A DNA stretch of 64,000 nt from Oscillospiraceae bacterium (lineage in GTDB: Bacteria > Bacillota > Clostridia > Oscillospirales > Acutalibacteraceae), in contig JAAYOC010000040.1 in the NCBI GenBank assembly GCA_012520505.1, positions 1 through 64,000 of the forward strand, read 5' to 3'. Both the position numbers and the translations under genes were made by a program. How positions within the stretch are numbered: position 1 is the stretch's first letter; the number at the start of each line of letters is the position of its first letter. Shown here one piece after another: positions 54,731 to 63,421 of the stretch. The notes under the pieces are model-generated. The model saw nothing but the letters and a program-made list of their open reading frames with translations. It was not told the origin of the DNA and did no database searches.

Positions 54731-56650
54731 TTAATATGCATATGGATAATCCTCAACCGGAGGAATATCAATTTTAAGTCTCTCAAGAACCTTTCTTGTT
54801 GGTGCACCATTTTTCCATTGTCTGTTTTTATAGTAAGAATTAAGCATTACATCAAGTGGCACTTTAGTCATTGGATTGTTAGGGTCCTGAAGAGTTTCTG
54901 TAAGTTTCTTTGGTAGTTTATCAGCACCTGGTTTTTGACCAAGCACCATATTAGCAACACGTTCAATATTATAACCACGCTCACCAGCTACAAGGAATTT
55001 ACCAAGATTCATTTTCATACCGGTAGCAAGCTTAATTGCTCTCGTATGAGGAATCAAAGGAATATATAGCTGAAGTGCGATACCATAGAGGTTCATAAGT
55101 TTAACAATAGGACCAAGGTATGGCATTACCCAAGTTACAACCTTGGTAATTATTGCATTAGGATGATCAAATACATATCCTGGGAATATAGGATATGATG
55201 TGAACAGGCAAAGACCTGCTGCTGAAATTGCTTCCATAAGGTTCTGGAACATTACGCAAAGAGCACCCTTACCTCTTGGTGTAAGTGAATCAATATCAAG
55301 TCCAAGACCCTCAACAAACACAAGATAACCTGCGTTAAGGTGACAACCACCGCGGTTAGAAGTCGCATAGCCAAGACCCTGTCCTACTGCACGACGCGGT
55401 TCGTAAGCTGAAAGTTCCATACCTTTTGATTGAATAGCAAATTCCATTCCACCAAATTTTTCAGCCATTTTCTTTGAACCGTTAGCAAGTTCATCACCTA
55501 CACCTCTACGGTGTGCAATATCATGAATCATTTGAGTAATATTATCATTCTTTCCAAATTCAAGACCACTATCAAAAAATCCCTTTTCATTTAGTTCCAT
55601 TGCAAAAGCAATAGTACCTGCTGTTGAAATGGTATCCATTCCCATTTCATCAATTTCATAGTTCCATTCAATAATTTTTTGAAGATCATTGTTCATAAGG
55701 TTTGGACCCATAAGCCCAATAACCTCAAGTTCAGGACCTTTAATTTCTTTGCCTTCGTGCATACAACGACGAGTGCATTGCATTACGCAAGTTGTACATC
55801 CGCTATTACGAACAAGTTTTTCTTCGGCTAAAGTTTCACCGGATACCATATCAAAATCATCAAACTTGCCATATTCAAAGTTCTTTGTAGCAAGAAGACC
55901 ACGAGCTTGCATCGGGCTTACAAGACCAGCCGTACCAAGAACTGATAACTGTCTACCTGAAATTGGATGCTTTCTCATATTTTTAGTCCATTTTTTACTG
56001 AGCTTTCTAAGTTCCTCTTCATATGCAATCATAGGATGTTTAAAGCCTTTTGCAGTAATTGCTTTAATCATCTTATCACCGAATACTGCACCGACACCAC
56101 CACGACCGGAACAACGTTCACCTGATAATACTGCTGCATAAAGAACTTTATTTTCACCTGCAGGTCCAATTACAAGTTTTGCGGTACCTTTTGGAAGTGC
56201 CTCCTGTGCAGGAGAACATTCCATACCCCAAATATCTGAGGCGTCCAAGAATTCTACATTTTTCTGCGTAATGTGAATTCTTGTTGGGGTAGTCGCTCTA
56301 CCGGTAATAACTGCACCATCATATCCGCAACGTTTTAACATTAAACCAAAATCGCCACCACTGTTACTTGAAGTAATAAGACCAGTTAAAGGTGAAATTG
56401 TTGAGATGTTGAAACGTGAAGATGATGGAACACCACAGCCTGTCAAAGGACCGGTTGTAATAACAATCCAGTTATCCTCATCAAAAGCTGTCATTCCCTT
56501 CTTGATATGACGATAAAGAATTTCGCCGGCCATAATTTTACCGCCGATAGTTCTTTCTCTATCTTCATCAGACCATGGGAATTCTCCAAACGTCTTATTT
56601 GTAAGATCAATCTTTAAAACCTTACCCATGTAACCAAAATAACGAGACAT
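54731..56650 (-). CDS. Tungsten/molybdenum aldehyde ferredoxin oxidoreductase
   Basis: 639-residue member of the AOR family, which oxidises aldehydes to acids with a bis-pterin W (or Mo) centre and one [4Fe-4S] cluster. It begins YMGKVLKIDLTNKT; pterin-binding stretches SGGDFGLMLKRCGYDGAVITG-like (split at 110-130) and GRGGVGAVFGDKMIKAI are present; cluster cysteines are in GCTTCVMQC near residues 288-296 with a later Cys in GLCLF. A downstream MoaD-like protein and polyferredoxin complete a likely AOR module. It may detoxify or ferment aldehydes with ferredoxin as acceptor. Confidence 0.93.
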   Translation of the reverse strand: MSRYFGYMGKVLKIDLTNKTFGEFPWSDEDRERTIGGKIMAGEILYRHIKKGMTAFDEDNWIVITTGPLTGCGVPSSSRFNISTISPLTGLITSSNSGGDFGLMLKRCGYDGAVITGRATTPTRIHITQKNVEFLDASDIWGMECSPAQEALPKGTAKLVIGPAGENKVLYAAVLSGERCSGRGGVGAVFGDKMIKAITAKGFKHPMIAYEEELRKLSKKWTKNMRKHPISGRQLSVLGTAGLVSPMQARGLLATKNFEYGKFDDFDMVSGETLAEEKLVRNSGCTTCVMQCTRRCMHEGKEIKGPELEVIGLMGPNLMNNDLQKIIEWNYEIDEMGMDTISTAGTIAFAMELNEKGFFDSGLEFGKNDNITQMIHDIAHRRGVGDELANGSKKMAEKFGGMEFAIQSKGMELSAYEPRRAVGQGLGYATSNRGGCHLNAGYLVFVEGLGLDIDSLTPRGKGALCVMFQNLMEAISAAGLCLFTSYPIFPGYVFDHPNAIITKVVTWVMPYLGPIVKLMNLYGIALQLYIPLIPHTRAIKLATGMKMNLGKFLVAGERGYNIERVANMVLGQKPGADKLPKKLTETLQDPNNPMTKVPLDVMLNSYYKNRQWKNGAPTRKVLERLKIDIPPVEDYPYAY

Positions 56651-56712
56651 AATTTTTTTTATCTCCCTCTATATAAAATTTGCCTCAAAACTGATAACAG
56701 TCAATCATTAAC

Positions 56713-56741
56713 ATTCTATAACTATGTCAAAGTTTTATCAA
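56713..56741 (-). promoter_or_regulatory. Promoter for the aldehyde oxidoreductase operon
   Basis: TTGATA and TAGAAT with a 17-base spacer, about 63 bases before the ATG at 56650. Confidence 0.55.
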
Positions 56742-56795
56742 TGTTTTTAGTGCCTTAATTAGAAAGTATGTATATTGTAACAAAGACCAACATGT

Positions 56796-57614
56796 TCATA
56801 TTGTGGAAAAGCAACAATTAAATTCCTTAACCAATGCTTCTATATAATCCGGAGTAGTTCCACAACAACCACCAATAATGGAGGCCCCTGCTGACACTAA
56901 AGCTTTAACACCTAAAACAAATCCATCTATATCTACATCATAAACTGCTTGTCCATCTTCTGTACGTGGAAGTCCTGCATTAGGTTGTGCAATAATTGGC
57001 AAAGATGTCAAAGAAGCAAATGCCTCCACTACAGGTAACATCTTATCCGGTCCAAAACTACAATTGGTTCCGACTGCATCAATACCATATTTTTCTGCCA
57101 AAGCTACTACGTCTGCCGGGCGTGCACCTGTTGTCAAAAGTCTCCCTCTTTGATTAAATGCACAAGTTGCAAAAATTGGTAGCGATGAACTGTCCTTTGC
57201 TGCTTTAATTGCACACTCAAGTTCATTTTCGTCTATCATTGTTTCAATAATAATTAAATCAGCTGAATTGCCCGCACGAACAATTTTACTAAACATCTCA
57301 TATGCTTCTTCCGGTTTTAAAAGTCCCATAGGATACATAAGTTGTCCAATAGGACCAATATCAAGTACAATCTTACAACCGGTCTTACGTGCCAGTTTTA
57401 TGGCAGCATCAATAATTTCTTCATAATTCGAATACTTTAAAGGATTAACATCAAAGGTATTGGTTGTAATATATTCCGCACCGGCTAAAGCATATTTTTG
57501 ATGAACCTCGCTAATGATTTCAGGATGAGTTAAATTAAGCAATGCCGGATCTTTGCCACTGTATTCCGGATACTTAATGAGCATTGAGCCCATTCCACCG
57601 TCAAAAATTTTCAT
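56796..57614 (-). CDS. Homocysteine S-methyltransferase family protein
   Basis: 272 residues forming the zinc-dependent homocysteine-binding barrel. FDGGMGSML opens it, TTNTFDVNPLK is the family core, and the zinc cysteines are Cys185 in GTNCSFGP and Cys250-251 in GGCCGTTP. It could be a stand-alone MmuM-type enzyme or the first domain of a split cobalamin-dependent MetH; no partner domain is nearby. GAGG lies eight bases before ATG. A SAM riboswitch is excluded by the short leader. Confidence 0.92.
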   Translation of the reverse strand: MKIFDGGMGSMLIKYPEYSGKDPALLNLTHPEIISEVHQKYALAGAEYITTNTFDVNPLKYSNYEEIIDAAIKLARKTGCKIVLDIGPIGQLMYPMGLLKPEEAYEMFSKIVRAGNSADLIIIETMIDENELECAIKAAKDSSSLPIFATCAFNQRGRLLTTGARPADVVALAEKYGIDAVGTNCSFGPDKMLPVVEAFASLTSLPIIAQPNAGLPRTEDGQAVYDVDIDGFVLGVKALVSAGASIIGGCCGTTPDYIEALVKEFNCCFSTI

Positions 57615-57647
57615 ATTTTAAACCTCGACACTCATTTAATAGCAAGA

Positions 57648-57676
57648 ATTATATCATTTTCGCACCTTGTTGTAAA
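57648..57676 (-). promoter_or_regulatory. Promoter for the homocysteine methyltransferase gene
   Basis: TTTACA and TATAAT with a 17-base spacer on the minus strand, about 34 bases before the ATG. Confidence 0.75.
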
Positions 57677-57734
57677 ATTATTATTGTGTTAATATCTGTA
57701 TTGGATAACTTGATTGAATCAAAGGAGAACCGGT

Positions 57735-58397
57735 ATGTTTTCAAGAACCGAACTTCTGCTAGGTAAGAACAATTTAAATAACAAAAACGTCATCGTCTTT
57801 GGACTTGGTGGCGTTGGTGGTCATGCCACCGAAGCTCTGGTTAGGACTGGAATTGGCAACATTACAATCGTAGACAACGACACCGTCAACGAAAGCAATT
57901 TAAACAGACAAATAATAGCAACTAGAGACGTCATAGGTATGAAGAAAACAGACGTTATGGAAACAAGAATTAAGAGCATAAACCCTGACTGTAAAGTAAA
58001 AAAACTTGACATCTTCTTTTTACCAGAGACAAATCTTGATTTAAGCCTCTATGATTATGTCATAGATGCCATAGATACAATAACTTCAAAGATTGAACTT
58101 GCGGTCCGAGCAAATCAAAGTAACACAAAAATCATAAGTGCCATGGGAACCGGAAATAAACTCGACCCTACTAAACTTATTGTAACAGACATCTATAAAA
58201 CAGATACCTGTCCATTAGCTCGAGTGATGCGAAAAGAACTAAAAAGCCGAAACATTAAAAAACTTAAAGTTGTCTGTTCAACCGAAAAACCAATAAAAAC
58301 AAACAGTAGCACAATTGGAAATGTGGCATATGTACCATCCGTTGCCGGACTAATAATTGCAAGTGAAGTAGTAAAGGATTTATTAAATGAAACGTGA
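57735..58397 (+). CDS. tcdA: TcdA/ThiF-family E1-like protein (probable tRNA t6A dehydratase)
   Basis: 220 residues of the ubiquitin-activating-like fold. GLGGVGGHATEALVRTG near 24-40 binds ATP, NLNRQI follows, and DAIDTITSK is the later metal/adenylate site. TCPLARVMRKELK with CSTEKP is typical of TcdA (CsdL), which cyclises t6A37 in tRNA. Start at ATG 57735 after AAAGGAG. It overlaps the TtcA-like gene by 11 bases, so both are tRNA modification genes in one unit. Confidence 0.88.
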   Translation: MFSRTELLLGKNNLNNKNVIVFGLGGVGGHATEALVRTGIGNITIVDNDTVNESNLNRQIIATRDVIGMKKTDVMETRIKSINPDCKVKKLDIFFLPETNLDLSLYDYVIDAIDTITSKIELAVRANQSNTKIISAMGTGNKLDPTKLIVTDIYKTDTCPLARVMRKELKSRNIKKLKVVCSTEKPIKTNSSTIGNVAYVPSVAGLIIASEVVKDLLNET

Positions 58398-59211
58398 ACT
58401 TACGAATGCTCAGACAATTGAGCGTTCAACTATAAAAAAATATCGCAAAGAACTTTGGAATCCGTTCATTGCAGCCGTAAAAAGATATGAATTAATTCAG
58501 GAAAACGATAAAGTAGCAGTATGTGTTTCAGGTGGTAAAGATTCTTGGCTCCTTGCTGTTTTAATGAAACATCTTCAAACACATTCAGAGGTTCCTTTTG
58601 AATTAAAATTTATAAGTATGGACCCGGGCTACAACAAAGAAAATCGACAGCTAATTGAAAAAAACGCAAAGCTCTTTGACATCCCACTCAAAATATTTGA
58701 AACAGACATCTTCAGCACAGTAGACAAGACAGAAAAGAATCCTTGCTACCTCTGTGCGCGAATGAGACGAGGGCACCTCTATTCAAAAGCTAAGGAGCTC
58801 GGCTGCAACAAAATAGCACTTGGTCACCACATGTCAGATGTCATTGAAACCACCGTGCTCGCCATGCTTTATGGTTCTCAATTACAAGCAATGCCTCCAA
58901 AACTTCATTCAACAAACTTTGAAGGTATGGAACTTATCCGTCCTCTCTACTGTGTCAATGAAGAAGACATAATTAAATGGCGTGATTACAACAATCTAAA
59001 CTTTTTAAACTGTGCTTGTAAATTTGCAAAAGAAAAAGAAGAAGATTCGAAAAGAGAAGAAATAAAACAACTTATAAAAGACTTAAAAGAAACTAACCCA
59101 AACATCGAAAACAGTATCTTTTCAAGTATTCACAATCTTCACTTTGACACCTTTCCTGCCTACCGCACCAAAGGTGAAGATCATACGTTTTTAGAAAATT
59201 ACTATACCTAA
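58387..59211 (+). CDS. TtcA-like tRNA thiolation protein (PP-loop ATPase)
   Basis: 274 residues. The PP-loop SGGKDS is at 48-53, followed by FISMDPGYN and CYLCARMRRG (CxxC for an Fe-S cluster), HHMSDVIETT and a third Cys in NCAC. This is the TtcA/TmcA-type pattern for 2-thiocytidine or related thiolation of tRNA. It is shorter in the C-terminus than E. coli TtcA (about 310). It begins inside the 3' end of tcdA and ends at a strong terminator. Confidence 0.88.
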   Translation: MKRELTNAQTIERSTIKKYRKELWNPFIAAVKRYELIQENDKVAVCVSGGKDSWLLAVLMKHLQTHSEVPFELKFISMDPGYNKENRQLIEKNAKLFDIPLKIFETDIFSTVDKTEKNPCYLCARMRRGHLYSKAKELGCNKIALGHHMSDVIETTVLAMLYGSQLQAMPPKLHSTNFEGMELIRPLYCVNEEDIIKWRDYNNLNFLNCACKFAKEKEEDSKREEIKQLIKDLKETNPNIENSIFSSIHNLHFDTFPAYRTKGEDHTFLENYYT

Positions 59212-59217
59212 AAAACA

Positions 59218-59246
59218 AAAGCTGTCCTTTTTGAAAGGACAGCTTT
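59218..59246. terminator. Bidirectional terminator after the TtcA-like gene
   Basis: Thirteen-base perfect stem (59218-59230 with 59234-59246), a TTG loop and a T-rich end on both strands. It also ends the convergent gene at 59320. Confidence 0.9.
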
Positions 59247-59319
59247 CTTATTATTTTTAATTTATTCCTAAATTTATTTTTAGGTCATCCTTTATTTACC
59301 CTTTGACTTATTTTCAAAT

Positions 59320-59862
59320 CTATCTTCTAGGGTCTACCGGTTGAACATAATCACTACCATATGAAGGTGGTGTTACAGGAGGAGCATGAGTTCCGGAAAC
59401 TCCGGCAGGAGCAATCGGTTTAGAAACAGCTTGACGTTGAACTTGAGTCGCCTGCTGAGCAGGAACAGCCTGCTGTTGGACAGATGCAGTTTGATAAGCC
59501 GTTGTAGTCTGACGAGAAACTGGAGCTGTAGCTTGATATGAAGTAGGAGCAGTAATTCTGCCACCTTCACTGTTATTTCTAATTGCTTGAATATTACTAA
59601 AATATTCAAGTCCTAAATTAACAATTGCACATGCCCATGAAAAAATTAGCGCCCAACAATAGCTTACAGGAAGTGCCATAAAAATAACAATAATTCCATA
59701 AGGCAAAGCCTCAAAAGCTAATATAACACCAACTACAAAAATACAAAGTGTGGAAAACACAAAAAATATTCTTGAACCGTAATAACCACACCACTTACAA
59801 AAGGTAATTAATTTATTAAGTGTACCATCAAAAGCACTATCAAATGGTGCAAAAATTCTCAT
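59320..59862 (-). CDS. Membrane protein with a Gln/Thr/Pro-rich tail, unknown
   Basis: 180 residues. Two hydrophobic segments (about 28-50 and 54-85) form a hairpin, followed by a disordered tail rich in Gln, Thr, Ala and Pro (about 103-180, for example AYQTASVQQQAVPAQQATQ). GGAGG is before ATG. The tail may be cytoplasmic or external; topology is unclear. Not recognised. Its promoter overlaps that of the divergent DUF5058 operon. Confidence 0.75.
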   Translation of the reverse strand: MRIFAPFDSAFDGTLNKLITFCKWCGYYGSRIFFVFSTLCIFVVGVILAFEALPYGIIVIFMALPVSYCWALIFSWACAIVNLGLEYFSNIQAIRNNSEGGRITAPTSYQATAPVSRQTTTAYQTASVQQQAVPAQQATQVQRQAVSKPIAPAGVSGTHAPPVTPPSYGSDYVQPVDPRR

Positions 59863-59894
59863 AAAATTTCCTCCAACAAAAAATTAATGAAATT

Positions 59895-59923
59895 ATTATA
59901 CTCTATTTTGCAATAGTATGCAA
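59895..59923 (-). promoter_or_regulatory. Promoter for the Gln-rich membrane protein gene
   Basis: TTGCAT and TATAAT with a 17-base spacer on the minus strand. It overlaps the plus-strand promoter at 59908-59936. Confidence 0.7.
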
Positions 59924-59936
59924 AACCATATATAAT
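59908..59936 (+). promoter_or_regulatory. Promoter for the DUF5058-M20 operon
   Basis: TTGCAA and TATAAT with a 17-base spacer on the plus strand, overlapping the divergent minus-strand promoter. Confidence 0.75.
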
Positions 59937-59974
59937 TGTCTCATAAAAAATTTTTATAAAAGGAGAATATGAAT

Positions 59975-60703
59975 ATGTTAGCTCAACTTAATAGTGCTCC
60001 CGTATACTTAATTTGCGGTGGCATAATAGCCTTTGTTGCGGCAGTGTGCGTCGTGTTTATGATACGCGCTTACCGCGCCGGAATTAAAATTGGAATGGAT
60101 AAAACTTTGCTTAAAAGAGCAGTTGTTTCCAGCGCAACCTTTTCGGTTCTTCCCAGTATAGGAATATTACTCGGTGTAATTGCACTTTCAGGAAGTCTGG
60201 GAACACCATGGCCATGGCTTCGACTCTCCGTTGTAGGTGCATTATACTATGAAGCACAGGTAGCACAAGCTGCCGCAGAACAAGTGGGCATGTCTAGCCT
60301 TTCTGCAGCAGAAATGACTGCAAGTGGTTTCTCGACAATTGCTTTTTTGATGAGTGTCTGCATTATGTGGGGAATGGTACTCTCAATCTTTTTTAACAAA
60401 AGATATCTCAAAAAGCTTGGTAGTGGAACCAAAAAAGCATCTGGCGGAGGCTTCGCTGACACCGCAATGACCGCTATGTTTATTGGTCTCGTTTCTACAT
60501 ATATAGGAAGCTATATAGGTAATTTCACATCATCCGGTAACTGGATACCTCTTTTAGTCGTTGTCGTTTCCGGTTTTGCTATGGCCATTTTTATTTTCCT
60601 TTCGGAAAAGAAAGGATATGCTTGGCTTGAAAGTTTTTCAATCGCAGGAAGTATGATTTTTGGAATGGCAAGTGCCGTACTTGTCTCCATTTTTATACAA
60701 TAG
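59975..60703 (+). CDS. DUF5058 family membrane protein
   Basis: 242 residues with six or so hydrophobic segments. LLKRAVVSSATFSVLPSIGILLG and PWPWLRLSVVGALYYE are characteristic of DUF5058, a clostridial family of unknown function often next to a second membrane protein and a peptidase. I use ATG 59975, nine bases after AGGAG; an ATG two codons earlier is too close to it. First of three genes that look like a transport and hydrolysis unit. Confidence 0.8.
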   Translation: MLAQLNSAPVYLICGGIIAFVAAVCVVFMIRAYRAGIKIGMDKTLLKRAVVSSATFSVLPSIGILLGVIALSGSLGTPWPWLRLSVVGALYYEAQVAQAAAEQVGMSSLSAAEMTASGFSTIAFLMSVCIMWGMVLSIFFNKRYLKKLGSGTKKASGGGFADTAMTAMFIGLVSTYIGSYIGNFTSSGNWIPLLVVVVSGFAMAIFIFLSEKKGYAWLESFSIAGSMIFGMASAVLVSIFIQ

Positions 60704-60715
60704 GAGGGCACAACA

Positions 60716-61483
60716 ATGGATAAATATAATTTTTTTGAAAAATATAATAATCGCACCCACACCATCGGTAAAATTACTACAAGCATTGCACTTATTCTGT
60801 TTGTCACAGCTCCTTTCATGATAGGTGCATATCTCGGTGCAATGCCGGACCTCAAAGCAGCTGCAAAAGCTTTCATTTCTGTTGGTCTTGTTTGGACTAT
60901 CAGTTGCGTAGTTGAGTTTTTTATTTACACACCAATGCTTGGTACCGGCGGATATATAGCTTTTATCACAGGCAACCTTCTTAATATGAAAATTCCTTGT
61001 GCTGTAAATGCACGAGATATAGTAGGTGCAAAAACGGGCACACCTGAAAATGAAATAGTATCCACTCTTTCAATTGCTACATCTTCTTTAGTAACAATTT
61101 TAGTGCTTGCTATTGGTGTGCTTCTTCTGGCACCACTTCAACCTGTTCTTCAAAGTCCGGTGCTTACACCTGCTTTTGAAAATGTAATTCCTGCACTTTT
61201 CGGTGCAATGGCGTATAAATATTTTAGGAAGAATATGAAAGTTGCTGTTTTCCCTCTTTTCACTATGAGTCTTCTTTTCATACTTGTACCTTCACTAACC
61301 GGTTCAACAAGTATGATGATTATTCCATCAGGTGCAATCGCAATTGGTATTGCATTTCTCTTCTACAAAAAGATGAACAAAAATAAAAAATCAGATAAAA
61401 AAGGCAATATAGCAGAAAATAAAACTGAATCAACAGAAGCTATAGGTACTTCAACAGTTGAAAAAACTGAAGTTGAAAAGTAA
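60716..61483 (+). CDS. Multi-pass membrane protein, partner of DUF5058
   Basis: 255 residues with about six hydrophobic segments and a Lys/Glu/Thr-rich cytoplasmic tail (about 222-255). LGTGGYIAFITGNLLNMKIPCAVNA near 80-104 is a likely conserved pore-like stretch. AGGAGG is before ATG and only 12 bases separate it from the DUF5058 gene. Together they may form a two-component permease. No family name is assigned with confidence. Confidence 0.75.
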   Translation: MDKYNFFEKYNNRTHTIGKITTSIALILFVTAPFMIGAYLGAMPDLKAAAKAFISVGLVWTISCVVEFFIYTPMLGTGGYIAFITGNLLNMKIPCAVNARDIVGAKTGTPENEIVSTLSIATSSLVTILVLAIGVLLLAPLQPVLQSPVLTPAFENVIPALFGAMAYKYFRKNMKVAVFPLFTMSLLFILVPSLTGSTSMMIIPSGAIAIGIAFLFYKKMNKNKKSDKKGNIAENKTESTEAIGTSTVEKTEVEK

Positions 61484-61501
61484 AAAACAAGGGGGCATAA
61501 A

Positions 61502-62860
61502 ATGAGTAAAAAAGTTTCAAGTTATAATCCGGAAATAAACGAAAAATATGCACTTGAGTTAGCTCAAAAACTTTCTAAAATGATACAGTGTGATACTACA
61601 TCGCACAATGGGCAAGAGGATATTAGTAGCTATCTTGAGTTCCATAAGGTGCTAGAAAAACTATTCCCTCTTGTACATAAAAATCTTAAAAAAACTATAA
61701 TAGACGGTAGTCTCCTTTTTAAATGGAATGGCAAAACAAACGATAAACCAATCCTTTTAATGAGTCATCAAGATGTAGTTCCTGCCGAAGGGGAATGGAT
61801 ACATGAACCTTTTTCAGGAGAAATTATAGATGGTAAAATTTGGGGGCGCGGTGCTGCAGACACAAAAGGTTCTTTAATGGCTTTTTTTCAAGCTGTAGAA
61901 GAACTTCTCAGTGAAGGTTTTAACCCGGAATGTGACGTATATCTCGCGTCTTCTTGTACAGAAGAATGGGCAGGTCCCGGTGCTCCAAAAACAGTAGAAG
62001 AACTCAAAAAAAGAGGTGTCGAACTCTTTTTGTTATGTGATGAAGGCGGAGCAATAATTGAAGAACCGGTAGGTGGAATTAAAGGACACTATGCTATGGT
62101 TGGTATCTCTGAAAAAGGTAGAGCAAATATTAAGTTTACTGCTAAAAGTAATGGTGGTCATGCAAGTGCTCCTCCAAAAAACTCACCAATCGCAAGACTT
62201 AGTGCTTTTGTAACCGATATAGAAAAAAAATCTCCTTTTAAAAAGAAGTTCTCACCTGGCGTTTCTGCAATGTTCAAAGCTCTCTCAAAATATGCTGATT
62301 TTCCACTGAACTTCATCCTTGGAAATCTCTGGCTTTTTGGACCAATCCTTAAAGTTGTAATGCCAAGCATTAGTCCACAGGGCGCAGCTATGCTCCAAAC
62401 AACAATGGCATTTACGATGCAGTCCGGATCTGATGCTTTCAACGTTTTACCACAAGAAGCATCTGTCAATGCAAATCTTCGCTACGTTCCACATCAAGGC
62501 GAAAAAGAAACCTTAGAACTTTTAAGAGACAAAGCAAAAAAATATGACCTTGAAATGGAAATTATATTATCTGATGAATATTCTGATTCAGTCGACATAA
62601 ACGGCGAAGCATATAAAATTGTAGAAGAAACTATCAAAAAAACTTTTCCTGGTCTGGCAGTAAGTCCTTATGTAATGACTGCTGGTACAGATGCCTACTT
62701 CTATGAGGAAATCTGTAAGAATTGCATTCGTTTTGCACCAATCCTTTTAAATCCGGAACAAATGAAAGGCATACACGGTCTCAATGAAAATATAGACGTA
62801 AACTGTCTTCCGGGTGCGGTCTCCTTCTACAAAAATCTAATCAAAGCACAAAAAAGGTAA
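61502..62860 (+). CDS. M20 family zinc peptidase/carboxypeptidase
   Basis: 452 residues. Zinc ligands and catalytic residues appear in order: LLMSHQDVVPAEGEWIHEPF, GRGAADTKGSLMA, SCTEEW, LCDEGGA and the dimerisation lid NGGHASAPPKNSP; GIHGLNEN is near the C-terminus. It fits the carboxypeptidase S/PM20D1-like M20 branch that cleaves dipeptides or N-acyl amino acids. AGGGGG lies before ATG. Last gene of an operon with two membrane proteins, so imported peptides are the likely substrate. Confidence 0.92.
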   Translation: MSKKVSSYNPEINEKYALELAQKLSKMIQCDTTSHNGQEDISSYLEFHKVLEKLFPLVHKNLKKTIIDGSLLFKWNGKTNDKPILLMSHQDVVPAEGEWIHEPFSGEIIDGKIWGRGAADTKGSLMAFFQAVEELLSEGFNPECDVYLASSCTEEWAGPGAPKTVEELKKRGVELFLLCDEGGAIIEEPVGGIKGHYAMVGISEKGRANIKFTAKSNGGHASAPPKNSPIARLSAFVTDIEKKSPFKKKFSPGVSAMFKALSKYADFPLNFILGNLWLFGPILKVVMPSISPQGAAMLQTTMAFTMQSGSDAFNVLPQEASVNANLRYVPHQGEKETLELLRDKAKKYDLEMEIILSDEYSDSVDINGEAYKIVEETIKKTFPGLAVSPYVMTAGTDAYFYEEICKNCIRFAPILLNPEQMKGIHGLNENIDVNCLPGAVSFYKNLIKAQKR

Positions 62861-62932
62861 TTGCAAAACTAACGAGTTTAAATAATGTAAAATCAATAAA
62901 GATTAAAATTAAGGCAAAAGAAAAACATACAG

Positions 62933-62960
62933 AAAAGCCGGTTCAATTGAACCGGCTTTT
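62933..62960. terminator. Bidirectional terminator after the M20 gene
   Basis: A perfect 28-base palindrome with an A4 start and T4 end, between the M20 gene and the convergent DUF1653 gene. Confidence 0.9.
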
Positions 62961-63005
62961 TATTATCTCTTTTACTTTTTAATACACTTAATAACCTATC
63001 ATAGC

Positions 63006-63245
63006 CTATCGAACACTTTTGATATCGACAAGTTCAAACCTGCGCTCTTGCAAAATATTTGGATACTTTTCCTTATCCAAAACATCTAAAAACAGCGATG
63101 CCGGTCTAACCCATACCTCATAAGGCGCATAAAGTTCTCTATATACAACGTACTTCTCATCCGTCTCCGAATGTCTTGCCAATGCCAACACCAAATAATG
63201 GTCACCTTTAAAGTGTTTATATATTCTGTTAACTAAAATTTCCAT
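63006..63245 (-). CDS. DUF1653 family protein
   Basis: 79 residues. IYKHFKGDHYLVLALARHSET, VVYRELYAPYEVWVRPASLF and a C-terminal RFELV fit DUF1653, a small SH3-like family of unknown function. AGAGGT lies before ATG. Confidence 0.9.
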   Translation of the reverse strand: MEILVNRIYKHFKGDHYLVLALARHSETDEKYVVYRELYAPYEVWVRPASLFLDVLDKEKYPNILQERRFELVDIKSVR

Positions 63246-63288
63246 AAATATACCTCTTTTACCTCTTTGCGATTTATATTTCTTCTAA

Positions 63289-63316
63289 ATTATATCATTT
63301 AAAAATTTCAAATCAA
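63289..63316 (-). promoter_or_regulatory. Possible promoter for the DUF1653 gene
   Basis: TATAAT preceded by TTGATT at 16 bases on the minus strand, about 45 bases before the gene. Confidence 0.45.
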
Positions 63317-63370
63317 AGTCTTAATAAGGCATAAATCGCCAAAGGAAGCGACAAACCTAAACCACAAAAA

Positions 63371-63395
63371 AAGAGGCAGGAAAATCCTGCCTCTT
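63371..63395 (-). terminator. Terminator after the M28 peptidase gene
   Basis: Eleven-base stem AAGAGGCAGGA (63371-63381 with 63385-63395) and an AAA loop, followed on the minus strand by TTTTTTTG-like sequence. Confidence 0.88.
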
Positions 63396-63421
63396 AGTTA
63401 TACTGATAAAGCTAATAAATA

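Noticed and set aside
57615-57647. SAM riboswitch or T-box before the homocysteine methyltransferase
   Set aside because: The promoter leaves a leader of only about 27 bases.
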